A stretch of 64,000 bases of DNA. Origin: Woeseiaceae bacterium. Lineage in GTDB: Bacteria > Pseudomonadota > Gammaproteobacteria > Steroidobacterales > Woeseiaceae. The stretch is taken from contig JAJFKR010000033.1 in NCBI GenBank assembly GCA_021773095.1, positions 1-64,000 of the forward strand, written 5' to 3'. Below the pieces are notes generated by a model. It did no database searches and was not told the DNA's origin. It worked only from the letters and a program-made list of their open reading frames with translations. Position numbers and translations under genes: made by a program. Shown here one piece after another: positions 56,876-64,000 of the stretch; position 1 is the first letter of the stretch; each line of letters opens with the position of its first letter.

Positions 56876-57856
56876 CTAGGGAATGGTCCTGGCCAGGCGG
56901 AATCCAGTACTGTCGTTTCGGGCGGTCGGTTTGTCCCTGAAGCGGCTGGCGGAGCGAAAATACCTCGGGCTGCCGCTCCAGGCACCGCCGCGAACGACGC
57001 GAGTATCGCAGTCTTCGTGTTTTCTCTCTGATCCGTCGACCGGGGCACCTTGATAGCTGTCAACCCAACAGTCTTCTACCCACTCCCATACATTGCCGCT
57101 CGAGTCGTAAATGCCAAACTCGTTGGCGGCAAAATGGCCGACCGGCGCCGTGTGAGCGTGGCCATCAGAACAATGTCTGTTCACATAGGTATCCAATGGA
57201 TACTCGAGGGCGTAGCTAAGGTCTGACGAATTTGCATTTCCGCAATTTTCGACGAGACCAGAATCCAGCCCCCACCAATATCGCGTCGTCGAACCCGCTC
57301 TGGTGACATACTCCCACTCAGCTTCTGTCAATAACCGATACGTCTCTCCGGTCTTTCCTCCGAGCCATAGGGCATAAGCCTTAGCATCATTCCAGCTCAC
57401 GCAGACCACCGGGTGCAAATCAGACTGGGAGAACCCCGGCTTCTCCCAGCTGCCCCCTTTTCTGAGCGTCTTTTCGCCTCCAGCGAAGGAAAGGCACTCG
57501 TCTCCGGTAGCGTGCCCGCTCTCCTGCACAAATCGTGCAAACTCGCCACGAGTCACTTCATGTATTGAAACCGCCAGCTTGTAGTCGATATTCACTTGGT
57601 GAGCCGGCTGCTCGCGTTGCATCCGGGAAGCGGAATAGCCTTCACGCTTCGACTGCTCGACTTCGACCGCAATCTCCGCATCTGTTGTTCCCATCATGAA
57701 ACTACCTGGAGGGATTACCACCATTTCCGGGCAGTTCTCACAATCGCGAAACGTCGCACCCGGGTTCATTTCCGCCCCAAATGGCACACAGGCAGTTAGC
57801 GCCACCGCCACAAAACCAAGTGTGAGTGTTGAAATGCCCCGCATCGTATTGCCCAA
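56876..57856 (-). CDS. SUMF1/formylglycine-generating-enzyme-like lipoprotein
   Basis: Lipobox ALTAC; VVIPPGSFMMGT, EVTRGEFARFV, RLLTEAEWEYVTRAG, GNVWEWVEDCW, GFRLAR. Confidence 0.92.
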   Translation of the reverse strand: MGNTMRGISTLTLGFVAVALTACVPFGAEMNPGATFRDCENCPEMVVIPPGSFMMGTTDAEIAVEVEQSKREGYSASRMQREQPAHQVNIDYKLAVSIHEVTRGEFARFVQESGHATGDECLSFAGGEKTLRKGGSWEKPGFSQSDLHPVVCVSWNDAKAYALWLGGKTGETYRLLTEAEWEYVTRAGSTTRYWWGLDSGLVENCGNANSSDLSYALEYPLDTYVNRHCSDGHAHTAPVGHFAANEFGIYDSSGNVWEWVEDCWVDSYQGAPVDGSERKHEDCDTRVVRGGAWSGSPRYFRSASRFRDKPTARNDSTGFRLARTIP

Positions 57857-58140
57857 ATCACGTAGCCTCTACCGTGAGTGAAGATAGCAGTTTCGTGGAC
57901 TAATTCAAAAGTTCCACATCTCTGCAATTGGCCGCGTCAGGCCGGACATTTCCATGGTTGGTAGCGGCAACTCCTGACCCGGGGTAGTCCCTGAGTCAGT
58001 GGTAAGTCGGGGTCACGACTTTCTCCCGGGCGAAAACGTCCCGCTCATGATGGGTGCCTTTGCTCCTAAGGAAACGGTGGTCTAATGTGAGGTCGCCCAT
58101 ACGGACGTGGCAGTTTACATGGTATTTGTTGGTTGACTGA

Positions 58141-58161
58141 CTATACGGCATTGACGTATAG
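58141..58161. promoter_or_regulatory. Operator-like inverted repeat upstream of toxin-antitoxin pair
   Basis: CTATACG GCATTGA CGTATAG perfect 7-7-7 inverted repeat. Confidence 0.75.
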
Positions 58162-58163
58162 TA

Positions 58164-58493
58164 TTGACTGTGCGCCATCGCTTATTCATTGAGTCTCGGA
58201 TCTTCACCAAACTCATTGGCGAATACTTGGACGACAATGATTATTCGATGCTTCAGCAACACTTGCTGGAGCACCCCGAGGCGGGCCCCATAATTCGTGG
58301 TTCCGGTGGTGTCAGGAAGCTGCGCTGGAGCGTGTCGGGCAAGGGAAAAAGCGGTGGTGTGAGGGTTATTTACTACATTCCAGATGGCAGCTCATTTTGG
58401 ATGTTGACGATCTACAGCAAAGGCGAAGTAGACACCATTTCAGGGTCGGTGCTGAAAAAGATCAAGGAGGCAATGAAAGATGGCCAAGCGTGA
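58164..58493 (+). CDS. RelE/ParE-superfamily (HigB-like) toxin
   Basis: GSGGVRKLRWSVSGKGKSGGVRVIYYI...FWMLTIYSKGE. Confidence 0.9.
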   Translation: MTVRHRLFIESRIFTKLIGEYLDDNDYSMLQQHLLEHPEAGPIIRGSGGVRKLRWSVSGKGKSGGVRVIYYIPDGSSFWMLTIYSKGEVDTISGSVLKKIKEAMKDGQA

Positions 58494-58761
58494 TATCGGT
58501 CAGGAAATTCTAGACTCGATCAATGACATTAAGGCCGGCAATGTTGGTCGGGTACACGTGTACATTACGCCGGCTCAAATCAAAGCGGTGCGGCAGAAAG
58601 TCGGCGTGTCGCAAAGTGCATTCGCGGCAATGTTGAACGTGTCGCTGCGTACCTTGCAGGAGTGGGAGCAAGGTCGACGCCAGCCAAATGGACCCGCACG
58701 GTCTTTACTTGCGATCGCTGCCAAGCGGCCTGAAGTAATGCAAGAGGTATTTGCCGCTTAG
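58480..58761 (+). CDS. HigA-like helix-turn-helix antitoxin
   Basis: KAVRQKVGVSQSAFAAMLNVSLRTLQEWEQGRRQPNGPARSLL; overlaps toxin. Confidence 0.93.
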   Translation: MAKRDIGQEILDSINDIKAGNVGRVHVYITPAQIKAVRQKVGVSQSAFAAMLNVSLRTLQEWEQGRRQPNGPARSLLAIAAKRPEVMQEVFAA

Positions 58762-58940
58762 ACAAGCACCGATTTGATCACAGAGTAGTTTGCCAGACAC
58801 GTACTCCCTAAAGCAGGCACCAGAACGGCAAGTTTCGGACAAGAAGATCTTCAACCTAGGTGCGAAGAATGGGTCAGGACTTGCCTCTGATGAATGCCTG
58901 TCTACCTGGCGAGGCGGGACAAATAGCGGGTACGACTGGA

Positions 58941-60863
58941 CTAGTTTACCCAGACAACCTGCATCAATGAGTCAATACGGGTTTCGCCTGACTCCAGGTT
59001 GATCAGGTGACCATTGCCTGATGACGAGCATGGATGCACCAACAAGTAGCGGCCGAATGATGATGCGCCACAAGTTGCTACGCTGAAGGATCTCAATTCC
59101 TCACCATCAACAACGATGCGCATCGAATACGTTCCTATCAGGCCGGTGTCTTGACCGTAATTGCCCCTCGCAACGACAGACGACGATATCCCATCAACGT
59201 CAAACCTCAGTTCCTTTTCGGCCATAGGGTGGCCGAATTCATTAAGCGGGCTTCGAGATTCGACAAATTTCAAGAAGTCATTGTGTTCCGGCGATTGCGA
59301 CCAGACGGACCGCCCATTTTGCATTTCCCAGTAGTAGCTGACATCGGAGTCAAGAGTCTCGAAGGTGCATGGAAACTCGAATCTGTGGCACCACTTCTGG
59401 TCTTCTATGTCCCAATGGTCGTCGTTGCGAACAAACAAATATGAGTACTGATCGTCCGCCGGCATGTCGATTCCCATAACGATCGCGATACGCCCATCAT
59501 TCAGTGTGCCGGCTAGCGTGGGTAATAGGCGATTCGACTCCCGTGACGGAAAGTACTGGTCATTTGGCTTTACCGCCAGCGAGGCCCGATATGTCTCGAA
59601 ATTATCGTCAGGCAGGGGTAGTCGATGAATTTCGCCGACGCTCTCGGAAAGGTGGACGAAATGTAGCTCCTTTTCCAGGACAAAGTAGATCGTCTCAGGC
59701 GCGGTAGATACAAATAACCGGTCCGGGCACTCCGGTGCGTGGGCAAGTGATCTTGTCTGACCTGTTGCCGGATCGAAAAAGAACACGCCACAGTCTCCGG
59801 AACCTCTCTTCGTGAATGCTAAGCCTGCCACGCGAGCCCGATCAGTCGGATCCAGACCGTTCAGTTTTCGAACATACTGCCAGGCGAAGTTTGGTCGAAG
59901 CTCGCTGACGCGGCCCCACAGTACGGCGTACGGTGCCCCGTCATCGTTTGCCGGTGCATTTGCAAGCTCTTCGGATTCGAACAACTCCTCGTACACCTCA
60001 TCGCAAGTGACCTCCCGCATCGGGTTCTCGGCGTCTCCGGTAGGGACGTAGTTGGTCCAGGCGAACTTTTTGTAGTGGTATCTCGAGCCCGAAAGCGAGA
60101 CCTTGCTTAGTCCAAGCTCGGTTGCGATCCAAAGAGCATCTGAATGTACAACCATGTCGGAAACCTGGAATCCGCACGTGCCGGCTCCCAGGGTCCAATC
60201 GGCGTACATCTCGTCATTGTCAAAAAAGGCAGACAACACACCAACCCCGACCCCGGTTCCGCACTCGCCGTACCAGGCAGTCCCGATCCAGAGATTGTCT
60301 CCGAAGTAGGCGAGGTGGCTGGTCGAGCGATCGAGCAATTTGAGGGGCCGATAGTAGCGAATCGACCCTGTCTCAATGTCTTCCTCGACGATGCCCCCGA
60401 CCCCGCCATAGCCCTCTCCGCCATAAAACGATATCCCGCCCCAACGCTTCCCGCCGCCTGTCGCGCATACGCCGATCTTCTGCTGAAAATAGTGGTTCTC
60501 GGGATCCCACCAAGGTTGATTGGCTCTCAGCCATTCCTCGTCGGGCGGCGGGTCCATACAGGCATCGGCATACACAGAAGCTGTTCTTATCGGTACCTCC
60601 GATCGAGGCTGAACGGTCCAGTTGCCCTGCGCATCGACGGAGACCACAGTCGCGCCTGCCCCGTCTTCACTTCGCTCGATGGGCCCGACATAGGCCATAA
60701 GTCGGTCATCAATTACCTCCAGTGCGTAGACCTGGGGCAATAGAGATTCGTCGATCCCGCAACTCCAGCCCGCAATGGCTTGGTCAGGTAGACCCACACA
60801 AGCAACAACACAAATAGGAAGAAGTCGATCCGGCCGCATGTCCTGATTATACGCACGTGCCAA
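58941..60863 (-). CDS. Exported protein of unknown function
   Basis: Signal peptide (CVVACVGLPDQAIA); long intact ORF, possible propeller-like repeats. Confidence 0.6.
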   Translation of the reverse strand: MARAYNQDMRPDRLLPICVVACVGLPDQAIAGWSCGIDESLLPQVYALEVIDDRLMAYVGPIERSEDGAGATVVSVDAQGNWTVQPRSEVPIRTASVYADACMDPPPDEEWLRANQPWWDPENHYFQQKIGVCATGGGKRWGGISFYGGEGYGGVGGIVEEDIETGSIRYYRPLKLLDRSTSHLAYFGDNLWIGTAWYGECGTGVGVGVLSAFFDNDEMYADWTLGAGTCGFQVSDMVVHSDALWIATELGLSKVSLSGSRYHYKKFAWTNYVPTGDAENPMREVTCDEVYEELFESEELANAPANDDGAPYAVLWGRVSELRPNFAWQYVRKLNGLDPTDRARVAGLAFTKRGSGDCGVFFFDPATGQTRSLAHAPECPDRLFVSTAPETIYFVLEKELHFVHLSESVGEIHRLPLPDDNFETYRASLAVKPNDQYFPSRESNRLLPTLAGTLNDGRIAIVMGIDMPADDQYSYLFVRNDDHWDIEDQKWCHRFEFPCTFETLDSDVSYYWEMQNGRSVWSQSPEHNDFLKFVESRSPLNEFGHPMAEKELRFDVDGISSSVVARGNYGQDTGLIGTYSMRIVVDGEELRSFSVATCGASSFGRYLLVHPCSSSGNGHLINLESGETRIDSLMQVVWVN

Positions 60864-61033
60864 AGTTTCATGCGGATCTCAGAGGCAATTCCTGACCCTG
60901 AGTTAGTACTCGTACCAGGGGAAAGACAGGACTTGCCATTGACCGAAACATACGCAACTCAATAATTCCGAATATGGGTGAATGGCATTTCGGGGTCAGG
61001 AATTTTCATAACCGGCCAACAGCGACCGTCATT

Positions 61034-62680
61034 CTAGAACTCCGCGACAGCAACTGAGCGCGCTGGAAGTGTGAACGTAGCGCCCGGAGCCTGCACAGTC
61101 GGCAGGCTGTCGGCCGGGTCTGCGCTGGCATCGAATACAAACAATTCTCCGGGTGTTGAATCCGCTCCATCCAGCGTGATCTTCACCGTTCTGGCGGCGG
61201 CGTTGCGATTAACCAGCAGAACACGCACGACACCGCTTTGAGTATCCCGTGCGACGAGCGTTGCGCCCATTCCCGCATCCAGGCGCCCGTCCGGAAGTCC
61301 TGTAACTGCTAATCGTTCGGCAGTATCTGTAACGAGTTTGGCCATCAGTTCATAGGCCCGGTATAACGGGCGCGGCGTACCCGAGTTGTCGATCAGGCCT
61401 AGTGCGACTGCCGGAAAAAAGTCGTAGAAAATAGCGTTATGAGACCGATCGAGGCCGCGGGAAGCGCCAAGCGCCACGACGGTCGCAGCGTGCAGGGCTG
61501 GATCCATTGTCGCCGCATACTGTTGGTCACCGGCACGAGTTGCAAGGTCCGGCCCCCACTCCGCGAACACCAGTTCGATATCCTGGTAGTTGGTCGAATT
61601 CTCACGCGCAGTCGCAACGCGTCCGATTGCGTCGACTAACGTCAGTGGGTCGTCCGCGTAACCATGGAACGAAATGAAATCCATCGGAATATTGACCGAG
61701 TCAAAACCCTGAATGGTTGCAACCGCCGTGTCCGCACTAACGAAGCTGCCGAGCCCAATCCGAATCGCCTGTCCGTTCGTGTCTGCGGTTATACTGCGAT
61801 ACGCATCGAGTTCATTCAACGTTGCTATGGCCATGTTGAAGAATAAGTCCGGCTCTGGAACCAGCGTCGGCTCCCAGAATATTCCAAGCTCCGGCTCGTT
61901 CCAGACCTCCCAGTACTGCACAGGGCGAGGCCGCTCATCTCCGGTCCTGGTGCCGGTGCCTTCGACAACGCGCTCCACCATGCCAGCGACCGCCCGGGCG
62001 AAAACAGCCGGGTTGACCGGCTCATTGTTCGAGACGCTATTCATGAATGACACACCGCAGTCCGGTCGATTTGGCGTTTGATTGATGGACAGTGCGCGGG
62101 GCATCAGATCAATGGACAGATATGCCGTAGCGCCGAATGCGGCAGCGTTGTCGATGACGGAACGCACGTAATCGAGGTGAAAGCGGCTATCGACGATATC
62201 AGCGTCAGCAACCGGCGAGCCGTCTGTGTAAGTAAACCAATCCCGACTCGCCAGCAGCTCGATGTCTGTTGCAAACGAAGATTGGTTTTCGGGTGTCACA
62301 TTGGGGCACACCGAGGTATCGGTCAGCATGCCGAATAACTCCGTGGAGTTTTCCCAACGACCGACACCGATGCGCCAATCGGTTCCGGCACCACTTGGCG
62401 CCGCGAACCCGACCTCGTTCATTTCGGCGATCAGGTCGGGGACGTTCTCGTAATCGTATAACGCGCCCGACAGGTCGTAGTAACCAATCAGCGATTGATT
62501 CAGAGGCGCTGCAACATCGGCCGTATTAACGACAATGTTCCAATCTGCCGCAGCCGGCGGCGGAGGTGGCGGTGTTGGCTGACTTGAGCTTCCACCGGAC
62601 CCGCCGCAGCCGGCCGCTAAAATGCTGGTTAGTGCGGTCAGCACCAACGCATAGCGTGTCCTTGGTCGAACAATCGTCAT
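61034..62680 (-). CDS. Lipoprotein with GH39-like (clan GH-A) glycoside hydrolase domain
   Basis: Lipobox LAAGC, Gly/Ser/Pro linker, YWEVWNEPELGIFW (acid/base) and LVFAEWGPD (nucleophile) motifs; start probably at 62680 in ORF ending 62770. Confidence 0.75.
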   Translation of the reverse strand: MTIVRPRTRYALVLTALTSILAAGCGGSGGSSSQPTPPPPPPAAADWNIVVNTADVAAPLNQSLIGYYDLSGALYDYENVPDLIAEMNEVGFAAPSGAGTDWRIGVGRWENSTELFGMLTDTSVCPNVTPENQSSFATDIELLASRDWFTYTDGSPVADADIVDSRFHLDYVRSVIDNAAAFGATAYLSIDLMPRALSINQTPNRPDCGVSFMNSVSNNEPVNPAVFARAVAGMVERVVEGTGTRTGDERPRPVQYWEVWNEPELGIFWEPTLVPEPDLFFNMAIATLNELDAYRSITADTNGQAIRIGLGSFVSADTAVATIQGFDSVNIPMDFISFHGYADDPLTLVDAIGRVATARENSTNYQDIELVFAEWGPDLATRAGDQQYAATMDPALHAATVVALGASRGLDRSHNAIFYDFFPAVALGLIDNSGTPRPLYRAYELMAKLVTDTAERLAVTGLPDGRLDAGMGATLVARDTQSGVVRVLLVNRNAAARTVKITLDGADSTPGELFVFDASADPADSLPTVQAPGATFTLPARSVAVAEF

Positions 62681-62933
62681 CGCAATGAACCTCAGGCAGT
62701 TTTGGCCACTAATGAGAAACGCCTCAATTAGTGAAACTTCATTGCTATTGATATGACATTCGACGCGCAAAATCGATGATGCGCCTCACACCCGCGCTAT
62801 TCTAGAGTGGCGCCCCGCTGCCAGCGGTAATTTTCGGGCAACGACCACGGAACGCGAGTGACGAATATTGACCCATTTTTCGCGCTGGCGCTGAACGGCA
62901 GCTATCAATACTTGTCATTCCGGTGACTGCGAA

Positions 62934-64000
62934 TCACTTTCCTTTCACAAACGACCGGACATTGGCAATATCTCGTCGATGATTTTCAGCATTGTCGGCG
63001 ATAAGAATGAGCTCGTTGAAATACTCCACCGCAGTGGGACTGTCCCCTGTGGCCCTGGCGGACTGTCCCGCACCATGTAGGCTGTTGTATCGACCTGGTG
63101 CTCTTCGCAATGCCGACCGATAAGCCTCCAGCGCTTCCTCAAAGTGCCCTGTTTCAAATAACAGGTCACCCAACAGCTCGGCAGCCGGCAAGACTTCTCC
63201 TGGTGTAACAGCATGCTTCTCCGTCGACGCTTCAAGTGCTGCGGCTTGCCGCATTGTCCTAAGCGCTTGTTCAGTGTCGCCATGGGCATGCGCTTGCCAC
63301 GCTCGTGCCGCCATTTCCTGGATTTCGATTTGTTGCGCCCAGTATGGGATTTCGACGCCGGCACGAAGTGACTTCAGTGCTTCAATATCTGCAGTCGCAT
63401 CATCAGGCCGGCCGAGGCGGGACGCGGCCAATGCACGAGCAAAGTGTGTGATCGCAACATATGGATCGTGTGCGACTTCCCACGGAAACGTTGTAGGAGT
63501 CCGCGGCTTCAAGTTCGCCGCTGCCTTCCAGTCGCGGCGCTCCAGAGCATAGCGTGCAGGCAACGCGGCAAATGCATAAGCCGAGCCGGCCCTGCCCATC
63601 TCGCTATACGGGGGTTGCAGTTCCTCGGCGTCCCGCATTATTTCTAGCGCGGCGCTATCGTTACCCTTCTGCAGATAGGCGTACGCGAGGTAGTCCAACG
63701 CGTGCGTATAGTGGACGTTGATTTCACCGTTTTGAAGACAGAGTGCCAAGGCCGTGTCAGATGAAATAGTATTCCACTCAATGGCTTTCCCCCACTGGCC
63801 GAGTCTCGTATAGATATGCGTCATCATATGAGCGGCGTGAGGCACGCGCGGCGTGATCTTGCCGTAGTTATCCGCTGTTGCCAGCGCCTTTTCAGCGAGC
63901 CCGGGAAAGTCGTACGCATGAATGATGTAGTGATGTGCGCCGGGATGATTTGGGTTTTCGGCGAGCACGCTCTCAGCGATCAAGCCTGCGGCCTTTTGCG
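62934..64000 (-). CDS. TPR-type protein, truncated by window edge
   Basis: AHHYIIHAYDFPGLAEKAL, PHAAHMMTHIYTRLGQW; reading frame stays open to base 64000. Confidence 0.8.
   Translation of the reverse strand, partial: QKAAGLIAESVLAENPNHPGAHHYIIHAYDFPGLAEKALATADNYGKITPRVPHAAHMMTHIYTRLGQWGKAIEWNTISSDTALALCLQNGEINVHYTHALDYLAYAYLQKGNDSAALEIMRDAEELQPPYSEMGRAGSAYAFAALPARYALERRDWKAAANLKPRTPTTFPWEVAHDPYVAITHFARALAASRLGRPDDATADIEALKSLRAGVEIPYWAQQIEIQEMAARAWQAHAHGDTEQALRTMRQAAALEASTEKHAVTPGEVLPAAELLGDLLFETGHFEEALEAYRSALRRAPGRYNSLHGAGQSARATGDSPTAVEYFNELILIADNAENHRRDIANVRSFVKGK

Noticed and set aside
58790-59002. 70-aa ORF after the toxin-antitoxin pair
   Set aside because: Overlaps the end of 58941-60863, no domain, ambiguous start
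1-64000. CRISPR arrays, rRNA operon, intact prophage
   Set aside because: No regularly spaced repeats, no rRNA sequence and no phage structural genes were seen

Overview
The window is a gammaproteobacterial-type chromosome segment (lolB / tRNA-Gln / prs / rplY / pth / ychF synteny, hemA-prfA, HexR-type Entner-Doudoroff operon). Housekeeping blocks surround two accessory regions. (1) A tRNA-Met(CAT) gene at 11582 is followed by three further copies of its 3' end (11842, 13408, 15218). These delimit three small tandem islets with no recognisable integrase. Two carry a single cargo each (wHTH + nucleotidyltransferase pair; class II Fic protein). Both end with a paired GGGGG(C/A)A motif of 12-bp period, exactly 64 bp inside the right att copy. 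(2) A roughly 19-kb multiheme cytochrome locus (18802-37500) holds a hybrid histidine kinase / binding protein / porin operon, a divergent OmpR-type regulator, three c7-type triheme cytochromes, a tetraheme cytochrome resembling the OmcE filament-forming type, three NHL beta-propellers, a large outer-membrane beta-barrel and two collinear 12-heme cytochromes that each end in a non-canonical CX3CH motif. I count 37 potential hemes. Phased 10-bp TTACA direct repeats lie upstream of both the triheme operon and the tetraheme gene, suggesting control by the adjacent OmpR-family regulator. The best candidate for an undescribed system is this putative extracellular electron-transfer / cytochrome-filament locus, followed by the integrase-less tandem islets. 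Functional assignments are read by eye from the supplied translations; no database search was run.
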